Below, one piece after another: positions 46,991 through 55,311 of a stretch of 64,000 nt of DNA. The DNA is from Cellulomonas sp. Y8 (GTDB lineage: Bacteria > Actinomycetota > Actinomycetes > Actinomycetales > Cellulomonadaceae), in contig NZ_CP041203.1 in assembly GCF_008033115.1 (NCBI RefSeq), positions 1,364,001 through 1,428,000 of the forward strand. Reading direction: 5' to 3'. A program made the translations under genes and the position numbers. Position 1 is the stretch's first letter. Every line of letters starts with the position of its first letter. The notes under the pieces are model-generated. The model was not told the origin of the DNA, ran no database searches, and saw only the letters and a program-made list of their open reading frames with translations.

Positions 46991-47997
46991 GGTTCGACAC
47001 CTTCCTCGGGGAGCAGCCGGCGCTGCGCCAGGACGTAGAGCAGGACGAAGGACGGGGCGACGAGCAGCAGCCCGAGCCCGACGGCGGCGACCAGGGCGGT
47101 GAGCGTCCCGTCAGGGGCGGCCGCGTCGGCGACGGTGAGGGCGCCCGGCAGCAGGTCGGGCCACTGCGCCACCCCCCACGCGGCGATGACGCCTGTGACG
47201 GCGAGCACGGCGAGCACCCGGGCCCCGCGGGTCGCGTCGCGCAGCAGGAGCAGCAGGGCGCCCACCGCGCACAGCGTCCCGGCCACGACCAGGGGCAGCG
47301 CGGTGGTCACCAGCTCCTCGAAGACGGGGTGCGCGTCCCGGTCCACCACGACCAGCCCGACCGCGGCGACCACGCCCGCCACCACGGCGGCGGCCACCGC
47401 CCGGCGCCGGAAGTAGCCGACCATCGCCGGGTCGTCGCCGTGCCGGGCGTCGCGCACCAGGTACACCGCCGCGAGGTAGGCCGCGAGCGCCACCGCCAGC
47501 ACGCCGACCGCGATCGACACCGGGTTCAGCCAGCTGGTGACGGGGTCGCCCGCACGGCCGCCCGCCGGCACCTCCCCTGCCGCGATCCCGCCCGCCACGG
47601 CGCCCAGGCAGAACGGCACCAGCACCGACGACAGCGCGAACGCGCCGCCGAACACCCGCCGCACGCCCGTGCCGACCACCGCCTTGCGGAACGCGAAGCT
47701 GGCGCCACGCAGCACGATGCCCACCGCCGCGATCGTCAGGGGGACGAACATGGTGAGCCAGATCGCCGCGTACGCCTCGGGGAACGCCGTCCAGGTCACC
47801 ACCAGGACGAAGATCAGCCACACGTGGTTGGCCTCCCACACCGGGCCGATCGACCGCTCGACGACGGCCCGCGGCGCGGCCCCCCGCTCGGCGCCGCCGG
47901 CGGTCAGGTCCCAGAACCCCGCGCCGAAGTCCGCCCCGCCGAACGCGGCGTAGGCCGCGAGCGCGAGCAGCAGCACGACGGCGACGGCGGTGCTCAT
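46987..47997 (-). CDS. cydB: Cytochrome bd oxidase subunit II
   Basis: 336 residues, about eight membrane helices. Early motifs GGADFGAGFWDLTAG and IGPVWEANHVWLIFVLVVTWTAFPEAYA are characteristic of CydB. ATG at 47997 overlaps the cydA stop (ATGA). It stabilises the haem-bearing subunit I of the quinol:O2 oxidase. cydDC are not in the window. Confidence 0.96.
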   Translation of the reverse strand: MSTAVAVVLLLALAAYAAFGGADFGAGFWDLTAGGAERGAAPRAVVERSIGPVWEANHVWLIFVLVVTWTAFPEAYAAIWLTMFVPLTIAAVGIVLRGASFAFRKAVVGTGVRRVFGGAFALSSVLVPFCLGAVAGGIAAGEVPAGGRAGDPVTSWLNPVSIAVGVLAVALAAYLAAVYLVRDARHGDDPAMVGYFRRRAVAAAVVAGVVAAVGLVVVDRDAHPVFEELVTTALPLVVAGTLCAVGALLLLLRDATRGARVLAVLAVTGVIAAWGVAQWPDLLPGALTVADAAAPDGTLTALVAAVGLGLLLVAPSFVLLYVLAQRRLLPEEGVEP

Positions 47998-49490
47998 CGC
48001 GGCCCCCGGGCGTCCTGGTCCGGCGCCGCGCCGCCCGCGGCCGGCTCCGGGGCGCGGGCGTCGTCGGGCACCCGCCCCACCCCGTCGGGCGACGGCCCGT
48101 AGGGGGTGTCGTCGTCCCGGAACGCCGCCTGCCGCCGGAACCGCCGGCTCATCGCGCGCAGCACCAGCACCGTCGTCGTGCCCAGCACCAGGTACAGCAG
48201 CACCACGCCGACGAAGGTCGCCCACACGCCCTCGTTGCCGGTGGCGGCGTCCTCGACCCGCATCACCTCGTAGACGATCCACGGCTGCCGGCCGACCTCG
48301 GTCACGATCCAGCCGGCCTCCATCGCCAGCACGGCGAGCACCCCGGAGGCCGAGACCGCCGCGAGGAACAGCCGTCCCCGCGGCGCCCGGCGCCGCACGA
48401 GCCAGACCACCCCGTACCAGCCGGCCAGCAGCAGGAGCAGCGTGCCGATCCCGACCATGACGTCCCAGGCCAGGTGGACCGTGTTGACCTCGCGGGTGGT
48501 CGGCCGCTCGTCCGCCGGCACCGAGTCGAGGCCCTGCACGACGGTGTCCCGCCCCGTGCTCGGGTCCGACAGCCAGGACGCCAGCCCGGGGATCGGCAGC
48601 CCGCCCTCCACCTGGCCGTCCGGGCCCAGCCGGCCCAGCAGCGTCTCCGGCACGTCCGACGACGTCTCGGGCACCAGCTCGATCGCGGCGAACTTCACCG
48701 GCTGGTTCTCGTAGACCCAGCGCGCCAGCCCGTCGCCGACCCCCATCTGGATCGGCGCCGCGATCGCCGCCACCGTGAACGCGATCGTGAACCCGAGCCG
48801 GTGGTACCGGTCCCGCCGGCCGCGGAGCATCGCGAAGGCGTACACCGACGCCACGAGGCACCCGCCGACCAGGTACGCCGCGACCACCATGTGCGCGGCC
48901 TGCCAGGGCATCGAGTCGTTGAAGATGACCCGCACCGGGTCCACGGTCGCGATCCGCCCGGAGGAGTCGAGCGTGTACCCCGTGGGGGCGTTCATCCAGG
49001 CGTTGGCCGCGACCACCGACACCGAGCCCAGCACGCCCGTCAGCACGATCGGCACCCCGGTCCAGAAGTGCGGCCAGGGCCGCAGCCGCCGCCAGCCGAA
49101 GATGTAGATCGCGACGAAGATCGCCTCGAGGAAGAAGAAGATCCCCTCGAACGCGAACGGCACCCCGAACGCGTCGCCCCACTGCGCCATGAACCGCGGC
49201 CACAGCAGGCCGAACTCGAAGCTCAGCACCGTGCCGGTCACCGCGCCGACGGCGAACGTCACCGCCATGTACTTCGACCAGCGCTGCGCGAGCTCCAGGG
49301 CGTCGCGGTCGTCGTGCTTCACCCCGCGGTAGTTCGCGATGAGGGCCATCGCCGCCCACGAGACCCCGAGCGGCACCAGGATGATGTGGAACCCGAGCGT
49401 GAACGCCATCTGCGAGCGGGCCCACGGCACCGGGTCGACCGCGCTGACGGCGGCCGCGGCGGCGGCGAGCTGGTCGACGGGAAGCACCAC
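47994..49490 (-). CDS. cydA: Cytochrome bd oxidase subunit I
   Basis: 498 residues, about nine membrane helices, binding haems b558, b595 and d. A haem ligand His is in FTLGFHIILVPLG; the quinol-site pair is in YENQPVKFAAIE; GRQPWIVYEVMR is the conserved late motif. The Q-loop is of the short type usual in actinobacteria. Two GTG codons occur at 49490 and 49487 after GAGGAG; 49490 is chosen. The C-terminal 45 residues are disordered. High-affinity quinol oxidase for low oxygen, here co-transcribed with GH15 and ndh. A minus-strand TATGGT in the upstream region is a candidate -10. Confidence 0.96.
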   Translation of the reverse strand: MVLPVDQLAAAAAAVSAVDPVPWARSQMAFTLGFHIILVPLGVSWAAMALIANYRGVKHDDRDALELAQRWSKYMAVTFAVGAVTGTVLSFEFGLLWPRFMAQWGDAFGVPFAFEGIFFFLEAIFVAIYIFGWRRLRPWPHFWTGVPIVLTGVLGSVSVVAANAWMNAPTGYTLDSSGRIATVDPVRVIFNDSMPWQAAHMVVAAYLVGGCLVASVYAFAMLRGRRDRYHRLGFTIAFTVAAIAAPIQMGVGDGLARWVYENQPVKFAAIELVPETSSDVPETLLGRLGPDGQVEGGLPIPGLASWLSDPSTGRDTVVQGLDSVPADERPTTREVNTVHLAWDVMVGIGTLLLLLAGWYGVVWLVRRRAPRGRLFLAAVSASGVLAVLAMEAGWIVTEVGRQPWIVYEVMRVEDAATGNEGVWATFVGVVLLYLVLGTTTVLVLRAMSRRFRRQAAFRDDDTPYGPSPDGVGRVPDDARAPEPAAGGAAPDQDARGPR

Positions 49491-49760
49491 GCGTCTCCTC
49501 ACCCGTGCGGGGGCGACCGCGGGTGGCGGTGCCCGTCCGGGGGGTGTGGCGGCCGGCCCGGCGGGGGACGCGGGCGGGGCGCGCAGGACGGCGGCGGGGT
49601 GGCCCTCGGGCCACCCGTCAGCGCGACCATACCGGACATATCGGACCCGGCACAGGGGTCCGGCCGTCCGGATGCGGACGCCCGGGACGGGCGTAGCGTC
49701 GGGTGGACGCAGGGTCGCGGCGCTCCGCACACGACCCGCCCCCGTGCGAAGGAGATCGCC

Positions 49761-50012
49761 ATGACGACCACGCCGGACCCCCAGGACGAGCCCGTCCGCA
49801 CCCCGGCCGAGGCCCCCACCCGCCCGTCGAGCCCCGGGCCGGACCCCGACGACATCAACCAGGGCGACCCGCGCCACGACGCGCACCGCGCGGAGCGCGC
49901 GTCGGGCGCCGCCGGCGCCGGGACCGAGCCGGTCCCGGGGACGCCGTCGGGGGCACCGGGCGCCGCGCGGCCGACGAGCCCCGGCCCGGAGCCGGAGGAC
50001 GTCGACCGCTGA
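49761..50012 (+). CDS. Small disordered acidic protein with an internal repeat
   Basis: 83 residues, rich in Pro, Asp, Glu and Gly and predicted to be unfolded. PSSPGPDPDDI near residue 27 is repeated as PTSPGPEPEDV at the C-terminus. ATG at 49761 has AAGGAG 6 bases before, and TAGCGT lies upstream as a -10 candidate, so it is probably translated. Not recognised; divergent from the cyd operon. Confidence 0.7.
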   Translation: MTTTPDPQDEPVRTPAEAPTRPSSPGPDPDDINQGDPRHDAHRAERASGAAGAGTEPVPGTPSGAPGAARPTSPGPEPEDVDR

Positions 50013-50021
50013 ACCCGCGGG

Positions 50022-50216
50022 TCAGCGCCGGCGGCGGAAGTACCAGACCCGCGTCGCGAGCGAGCAGACGAACAGCACGAGCACCCCGGCGATCGTCACC
50101 GCCGGGGTGCTCGTGAGCACACCGCCCAGGGTCAGCGCACCCCCGAGCACCAGGGTCGCGACGATCCGGATGATCGCGGGGCGGTCGTCGGCCGGCAGGC
50201 GGGGCGCGTCGGGCAT
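50022..50216 (-). CDS. Small two-helix membrane protein
   Basis: 64 residues from ATG at 50216 with two membrane helices (IVATLVLGGALTLGGVL and VTIAGVLVLFVCSLATRVWYF) and a basic end (RRRR). No known family. It converges on the small acidic protein gene with a 9-bp gap. Confidence 0.68.
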   Translation of the reverse strand: MPDAPRLPADDRPAIIRIVATLVLGGALTLGGVLTSTPAVTIAGVLVLFVCSLATRVWYFRRRR

Positions 50217-50244
50217 GGGACGAGCCTCGCACGCCCCGGACGGG

Positions 50245-51174
50245 TCAGGCGTGCCCGAGGTGCTCGTGCGTGCGGTGCGACGCGGGCTCGATCTGGAACG
50301 TCGAGTGCTCGACCGAGATCGGGAAGTGCGTGGCGAGGCAGTCCTGGAGCTGGTCGAGGATCCGCGCGGTGTGCCCGTCGGAGAAGCACTCGTCGTCGAC
50401 CGTGATGTGCGCCGTGACCACCGGCAGCCCCGTCGCGACCAGCGTCGCGTGCAGGTCGTGCACCGAGCGCACGTGCTCGACGCCGAGCAGGTGGTCCCGC
50501 ACCGCGTCGAGGTCGAGCCCGGGCGGCGTCGACTCCAGCAGCACGGCGGCGGTCTCGCGCAGCAGCCGGATCGCGCGGGGGACGATCAGGGCGCCGATGA
50601 GCAGGCCGGCGACCGCGTCCGCCTGCTGCCAGCCCGTGGTCGCGATGACGACCGCGGCGACGATGACGCCGACCGAGCCGAGCGCGTCGTTCAGCACCTC
50701 GAGGAAGGCGGCGCGCAGGTTGAAGTTCGCCTTCCGGCCCCCGGCCAGCACCGCGATCGCGAGCAGGTTCGCGACGAGCCCGACGACGCCGAACACGATC
50801 AGCTCGGTCGACGGGACGTCGGGCGGTGCGAACAGCCGCCGGACGCCCTCGACCAGCACGTACCCGCCGACCGCCAGCAGCACCGCGGACTGCGCCAGCG
50901 CGCCCAGCACCTCGGCCCGCCGGTAGCCCCAGGTCCGCCGCGACGTCGCCGGCTTGAGCGCGAGGTGCGCGGCGACCAGCGCCATGGCGAGCCCCGCGGC
51001 GTCGGTGAGCATGTGCGCGGTGTCCACCAGCAGCGCGAGGCTGCCGGTCACCAGCGCGCCGACCGCCTGGGCGACCAGCACCGTCGACGTCAGGCCGAAC
51101 GCGATCGCGAGCCGTCGCCGGTGGTCCGCCGGGGCGCCGTCGGCACCGCCGCCGTGCCCGTGGTCGTGGCTCAC
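50245..51174 (-). CDS. Cation diffusion facilitator (CzcD/ZitB-like, pair 2)
   Basis: 309 residues: a His-rich N-terminus (HDHGHGG), six membrane helices and a full cytoplasmic domain ending in HRTHEHLGHA. Helix 2 has the standard metal site DTAHMLTDAAG; in helix 5 the usual H-x3-D reads E-x3-D (LEVLNDALGS), which may change metal preference. GTG at 51174 overlaps the ArsR stop (GTGA). Exports Zn, Co or a related metal, induced through the ArsR partner. Confidence 0.92.
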   Translation of the reverse strand: MSHDHGHGGGADGAPADHRRRLAIAFGLTSTVLVAQAVGALVTGSLALLVDTAHMLTDAAGLAMALVAAHLALKPATSRRTWGYRRAEVLGALAQSAVLLAVGGYVLVEGVRRLFAPPDVPSTELIVFGVVGLVANLLAIAVLAGGRKANFNLRAAFLEVLNDALGSVGVIVAAVVIATTGWQQADAVAGLLIGALIVPRAIRLLRETAAVLLESTPPGLDLDAVRDHLLGVEHVRSVHDLHATLVATGLPVVTAHITVDDECFSDGHTARILDQLQDCLATHFPISVEHSTFQIEPASHRTHEHLGHA

Positions 51175-51545
51175 GCCGGGTCCCCCGCGAGATGCGCGCA
51201 CGCGTCCGGGCTCGAGCCGCCGCGCAGCAGGTCCTCCGCCGCGCCGACGAGCGTCGCCAGGCGACCGGGGTCGGCGATCGCGTAGATGGAGGCCCGGCCG
51301 CGCTGCCGCACGGTGACCAGCCCGCAGTCCCGGAGGCAGGCGAGGTGCACGCTGACCGTGCTCTGCGCGAGCCCGAGGTGGTCCGTCAGCTCGCGCACCG
51401 AGTGCTCGCCGGTGAACAGGTGGCGCAGCATCGTCAGCCGGGCCGGCTCGCCGAGCGCCCGGAACAGCGCGGCGGTCGGCGCGGTGAGGGCGGCGTCGTC
51501 GGCGGAACGGGTCTCGTTCTCGTCATCGATAGCGGGGGATGTCAT
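51171..51545 (-). CDS. ArsR/SmtB-family repressor (pair 2)
   Basis: 124 residues with winged helix FRALGEPARLTMLRHL, VRELTDHLGLAQSTVSVHLACLRDCGLV and YAIADPGR. Cys in LACLRDC and a Cys/His near the end (DACAHL) may form the metal site; the tail is less Cys-rich than in the first pair. ATG at 51545 starts the conserved region. Coupled to the CDF gene. Confidence 0.9.
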   Translation of the reverse strand: MTSPAIDDENETRSADDAALTAPTAALFRALGEPARLTMLRHLFTGEHSVRELTDHLGLAQSTVSVHLACLRDCGLVTVRQRGRASIYAIADPGRLATLVGAAEDLLRGGSSPDACAHLAGDPA

Positions 51546-51733
51546 CGCCACAGGACGATGATGGCTGCCGGCGCCCAGGGGCGTCAACCACTCTCCCGCG
51601 CGCCGGCGTCGCCCGAACGGGTGGTCCCGTGGCCGCCGTGACCGGAACGGGACGCCAGCGTGATGCTCCCGTGCTGTCCACCCTGGTCACGGAGCCGGAA
51701 GCATGCCGTCCATCGGACGATGGAGGAAATCTC

Positions 51734-53332
51734 ATGCGTGGTCGGACGTCGACGGAAGCGGCTCGTCCCGGGACGGCGCGGCGGTCGCGGGACCGCCTGG
51801 TCGTCGCGGTCGCGGTGGTGGCGCTGGGAGCGCTCGGCGCGTGCAGCTCGGGGGACGCGAGCGACGCCTCCTACGGCCAGGAGGTCGCGCAGGACGACGC
51901 GTACGCACCCGATCCGTGGCCGTACGCCCCCACCGAGTCGCAGGAGGACTACGACGACTCGCCGGAGCAGCCGTTCCAGGACGTCGCGACCAGCCCGCTG
52001 TCGACGTTCGCCTCCGACGTCGACACCGCCTCGTACAGCAACCTGCGCCGGCAGCTCACCCAGGGCACCCAGCCGCAGGGCGTGCGGATCGAGGAGCTCG
52101 TCAACTACTTCGACTACGACTACCCGGCGCCGGCGCCGGACGCGGAGGACCCGTTCACGGTGACGACGCAGGTCGCGGACGCGCCGTGGGACCCGGACCA
52201 CCAGCTGGCGATGATCGGCGTGCAGGTCACGGACGCCGTCCCGACGAGCCGGGGCGACAACATCGTCTTCCTGCTCGACGTGTCCGGCTCCATGGACGAG
52301 CCGGACAAGCTGCCGCTGCTCGCGCGGTCGTTCGAGCTCCTGGTCGAGCAGCTCGACGAGGACGACACCGTCTCGATCGTGACGTACGCCGGCAGCGACA
52401 CCGTCCTCGCGGACTCGGTGCCGGGGAACGAGCAGCGCACGCTCGTCGGGATCCTGCGCGAGCTCAGCGCGGGCGGCTCGACCGGCGGGGCGCGGGGCCC
52501 GGAGACCGCGTACGAGCTCGCCACGAAGAACTTCGTCGAGGGCGGCAACAACCGCGTCGTCCTGGCCACCGACGGCGACTTCAACGTCGGCCCGTCGACG
52601 CCCGAGCAGCTCACCGACCTCATCGAGGAGCACGCCCGGACCGGCGTGCACATCTCCGTCCTCGGGTTCGGCATGGGCAACCTCAAGGACAGCACCATGG
52701 AGGCGATCGCCGACCACGGGAACGGCAACTACGCGTACATCGACACCCTCGACGAGGCGCGCAAGGTCCTGGTGGACGAGTTCGACTCCACGATGTTCGT
52801 CGTCGCCCAGGACCTCAAGCTCCAGGTCGAGCTGAACCCGGCGACCGTCTCGCAGTACCGGCTGCTGGGCTACGACAACCGCCGCCTGGAGGACGAGGAC
52901 TTCGACGACGACACGAAGGACGCCGGCGACGTCGGCGCCGGGCACTCGGTCACGGCGTTCTACGAGCTGGTGCCGGCCGGGCGCGAGAGCGGGAGCGGCG
53001 ACGACGACCTCGACTACCAGGACCGCAAGACGCGCGGCTCCGACGACTTCCTCACGGTGCACGTCCGCTACAAGGACCCCGGGGCGACCGAGAGCACCGA
53101 GGTCGTCGTCCCGGCCGGCGCGGACGCGTACACCCGCTCCCCCGGCGCGGACTTCCGGTTCGCGTCCGCGGTGGCGGAGTTCGGTCTCGTCGCGTCGGGG
53201 TCCGAGTACGCCGACGGCGCCGACCCGGGCCGCGCCCGGGACCGGGCCGCGGAGGCGCTCGGGGAGGACCCGTACGGGCTGCGGTCGGAGTTCGTCGGGC
53301 TCGTCGAGCGGTACGAGCAGGTCGCGGGCTGA
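51734..53332 (+). CDS. Surface lipoprotein with von Willebrand A domain (YfbK-like)
   Basis: 532 residues. Lipoprotein signal with lipobox LGAC; an acidic linker; an N-terminal vWA-associated region (PLSTFASDVDTASYSNLRRQL, VRIEELVNYFDYDYP); the vWA domain with the MIDAS motif DVSGSM and ATDGDFNVG; and a C-terminal DUF3520-like domain. This matches the YfbK family, outer-surface proteins of unknown function. ATG at 51734 has GGAGG 7 bases upstream; a CCATCG-GA-CGATGG hairpin at 51710-51723 touches that site and could limit translation. Followed by a run of small membrane-protein genes. Confidence 0.92.
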   Translation: MRGRTSTEAARPGTARRSRDRLVVAVAVVALGALGACSSGDASDASYGQEVAQDDAYAPDPWPYAPTESQEDYDDSPEQPFQDVATSPLSTFASDVDTASYSNLRRQLTQGTQPQGVRIEELVNYFDYDYPAPAPDAEDPFTVTTQVADAPWDPDHQLAMIGVQVTDAVPTSRGDNIVFLLDVSGSMDEPDKLPLLARSFELLVEQLDEDDTVSIVTYAGSDTVLADSVPGNEQRTLVGILRELSAGGSTGGARGPETAYELATKNFVEGGNNRVVLATDGDFNVGPSTPEQLTDLIEEHARTGVHISVLGFGMGNLKDSTMEAIADHGNGNYAYIDTLDEARKVLVDEFDSTMFVVAQDLKLQVELNPATVSQYRLLGYDNRRLEDEDFDDDTKDAGDVGAGHSVTAFYELVPAGRESGSGDDDLDYQDRKTRGSDDFLTVHVRYKDPGATESTEVVVPAGADAYTRSPGADFRFASAVAEFGLVASGSEYADGADPGRARDRAAEALGEDPYGLRSEFVGLVERYEQVAG

Positions 53333-53559
53333 GGGGCGGGGCAGGGAAGTTCGTCATGACGGCACCTCCTGCTCTCTCCTGCGCCGCACGAGTCGCCCGT
53401 CCGAGTGAAATGTCCGGTTCGTCCGGCCGGGTGACAGCTGACCAGGCAGAGTGCAGGCACGGGTCGATGACGGAGGGCGGACGGCGTGCGGGGTTCTGAG
53501 GACGGGCGCGTCCCCGTCGACCCGCCCCTGGCGCTCGTCACGTGCCTGCGGCGGCGACG

Positions 53560-53826
53560 ATGACCACCACCCGCGACGTCCTGCGGTTCCTCGGCCTCAC
53601 CAAGGCCCGCGGCCCGCTGCCGCACTGGGGGCTGTACGCCACCATCGCGGTCTGCGAGGTGGTCGTGCTCGCTGCCGGTGCCGCCCTGGGCGCACCCGCC
53701 TCGCTGCTCGTGCTGCTCGGGCTCCTGGCTGTGCTCATGGCGGCGCTCGCGGTCGTGTCATACCGGCAGCGGCGCCGTGCGAGGCAGGACGGCGACCGCC
53801 CCGACGATTCCCGGACGACCCGGTGA
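53560..53826 (+). CDS. Small membrane protein
   Basis: 88 residues, two membrane helices (LYATIAVCEVVVLAAGAAL and LLVLLGLLAVLMAALAVV), basic/acidic tail. ATG at 53560 has only a weak upstream site; GTG at 53542 is an alternative. Its stop overlaps the next start (GTGA), which supports it being real. Function unknown. Confidence 0.65.
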   Translation: MTTTRDVLRFLGLTKARGPLPHWGLYATIAVCEVVVLAAGAALGAPASLLVLLGLLAVLMAALAVVSYRQRRRARQDGDRPDDSRTTR

Positions 53827-54014
53827 CAGGGACGGGCGGCGGCAGCATCTCGGCGGCCGAGGCGGCGGTCGCCGTGGCGCTCGTCCTGCTGGCGGCGTGG
53901 CTGCTCTTCCGGTTCCGCGACGACCCGCCGCGGCGCCGACGGGTCCAGGTGACGGCCGCCGTCGTGGGCTTCGCGGCGGTGGCGTTCTTCGCGGTCCGGT
54001 CGCTGACGTCATGA
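53823..54014 (+). CDS. Very small two-helix membrane protein
   Basis: 63 residues from GTG at 53823 overlapping the preceding stop. Helices AAVAVALVLLAAWLLF and VVGFAAVAFFAV separated by the basic loop RDDPPRRRR. The coupling and hydrophobic pattern support translation; no family recognised. Confidence 0.6.
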   Translation: MTGTGGGSISAAEAAVAVALVLLAAWLLFRFRDDPPRRRRVQVTAAVVGFAAVAFFAVRSLTS

Positions 54015-54167
54015 CGGTTCTGCAGTTCTGCAGAGGAGGGATGTCGCGTGACGGTCTTCTGGCCGCCTCTGCGCACCGGGGTCGGTCGTGCTGCGCGCGG
54101 GCGCCGCACTCGTCCGGCGGTGCGGTGATGATCGAGCTGTCTCTCCTCGACCTGGACCGGTGACGGC

Positions 54168-54692
54168 GTGAAGCGCGACCTGCCGTTCTGGTTGCTGGTG
54201 GCGGCGAGCGCCGTCGGGCTGGCGGTCGTGGTGATCGTGGTGGTCGCGGGGGACGGCGGGCCGTCGCTGCCGGCAGCGCTCGGTGCTGCCGTCGGACTCG
54301 TCGCCGGGTGGACCGCGGTCGTCGTCCGGGCACGCCAGGGGCGACCGGACGATCGCGGCGCCGCCGGGCCGACCGCGCCGGGTCCGCCCGCGCGCCTCGT
54401 GCTGTCCCGTGGCGACGACTCAGCCGGCATGATGCGGCACATCCGCGTCACGGTCGACGGCGAACTCGTGGCACTCCTGAAGCCGCGCACCGTGGCGGAG
54501 GTCGACGTGCCGCCGGGCCGGCACCGCGTGCGCGCGTCGATGGACTGGACGACCTCCGGGGCGCTGGACCTCGACCTGGTCCCGGGCGAGCGCGTCGAGA
54601 TCAGGACCGGGCTGCCGCTCTCCATGATCTGGAGGATGGTCACGGCGCCGGGCGACACCTTGACGATCGAGCGGATAGGAAGCATGCGGTGA
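54168..54692 (+). CDS. Membrane protein with small beta domain
   Basis: 174 residues from GTG at 54168: two membrane helices (about 6-28 and 34-52), a linker, then a beta-rich cytoplasmic domain (HIRVTVDGELVALLKPRTVAEVDVPPGRHRVRASMD) resembling the short carbohydrate- or lipid-facing beta domains found C-terminal in several uncharacterised membrane proteins. Its stop overlaps the next gene (GTGA). Function unknown. Confidence 0.7.
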   Translation: MKRDLPFWLLVAASAVGLAVVVIVVVAGDGGPSLPAALGAAVGLVAGWTAVVVRARQGRPDDRGAAGPTAPGPPARLVLSRGDDSAGMMRHIRVTVDGELVALLKPRTVAEVDVPPGRHRVRASMDWTTSGALDLDLVPGERVEIRTGLPLSMIWRMVTAPGDTLTIERIGSMR

Positions 54693-55111
54693 CCGCGCAC
54701 GACGGTCGCCGCTCGTCCGTCCTCGTGGCGTTCTGGGCAGGCCTCGCCGCTTTCTGCGCGGCCGGCGTGGTCCTGTCCGCGGTGACGGGACAGCAGGGCT
54801 GGGCCACGGTGTCCGTGACCGCCACCGGGCTCGTGCTCGTGACGCGTCTTGTCGACCGGCTCACCGAGCGCGGGCGCCGGGTGCTGGACGTGGTCGCGGT
54901 CGTCCTGTTCGCGGCGGTGCTCGTCGGGGTCGTCGTGCTTCTGGCCGTCACCGACGGCTTCGCCGACGCCTGGTACCTCGTCGTGCTCGCCGCGGTGGCG
55001 CTAGCCGGGGTCGTCCTCGGCGCACGCGCCCGCCGGCGCCGGGAGGCGGACGCGCCGCCCCGCGTCGAGGCGGTCCGCCGCGCAGGACGGGGAGGACGAC
55101 CCGATGACTGA
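54689..55111 (+). CDS. Four-helix membrane protein
   Basis: 140 residues from GTG at 54689 overlapping the preceding stop. Four membrane helices paired as two hairpins (SSVLVAFWAGLAAFCAAGVVL, a second short one, VVAVVLFAAVLVGVVVLLA, YLVVLAAVALAGVVLGA), then a basic disordered tail. No family recognised. Last of the coupled small-gene run, 109 bp before tRNA-Lys. Confidence 0.68.
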   Translation: MTAHDGRRSSVLVAFWAGLAAFCAAGVVLSAVTGQQGWATVSVTATGLVLVTRLVDRLTERGRRVLDVVAVVLFAAVLVGVVVLLAVTDGFADAWYLVVLAAVALAGVVLGARARRRREADAPPRVEAVRRAGRGGRPDD

Positions 55112-55220
55112 ACCGTCGCCGGGACGACGGCAGCCGGTCCGACGCACGCCCCGAAGAGGCGGTACCTTCGACCTCGTCGGCCTCGGGGCGGCGTCACGCC
55201 CGCCCCGGACGACACATCCC

Positions 55221-55293
55221 GGGCCTCTAGCTCAACTGGCAGAGCAGCGGACTTTTAATCCGCGGGTTGTGGGTTCGATCCCCACGGGGCCCA
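55221..55293 (+). tRNA. tRNA-Lys (anticodon TTT)
   Basis: Full cloverleaf: acceptor GGGCCTC/GGGGCCC (one G-U pair), D arm GCTC/GAGC, anticodon arm GCGGA-CTTTTAA-TCCGC with anticodon TTT at 55254-55256, T arm GTGGG-TTCGATC-CCCAC, discriminator A. The 3' CCA is not encoded. Confidence 0.97.
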
Positions 55294-55311
55294 CCCACGT
55301 AGCCTGCCGTG

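Noticed and set aside
54011..54163. 50-codon frame starting with an ATGA overlap after the small membrane gene
   Set aside because: The overlap is suggestive, but the product (Cys/Arg/His mixture, no membrane segment) is not protein-like; left uncalled.
54015..54167. Possible promoter or RNA in the gap between small membrane genes
   Set aside because: No hairpin, -10/-35 pair or conserved-looking element could be supported.
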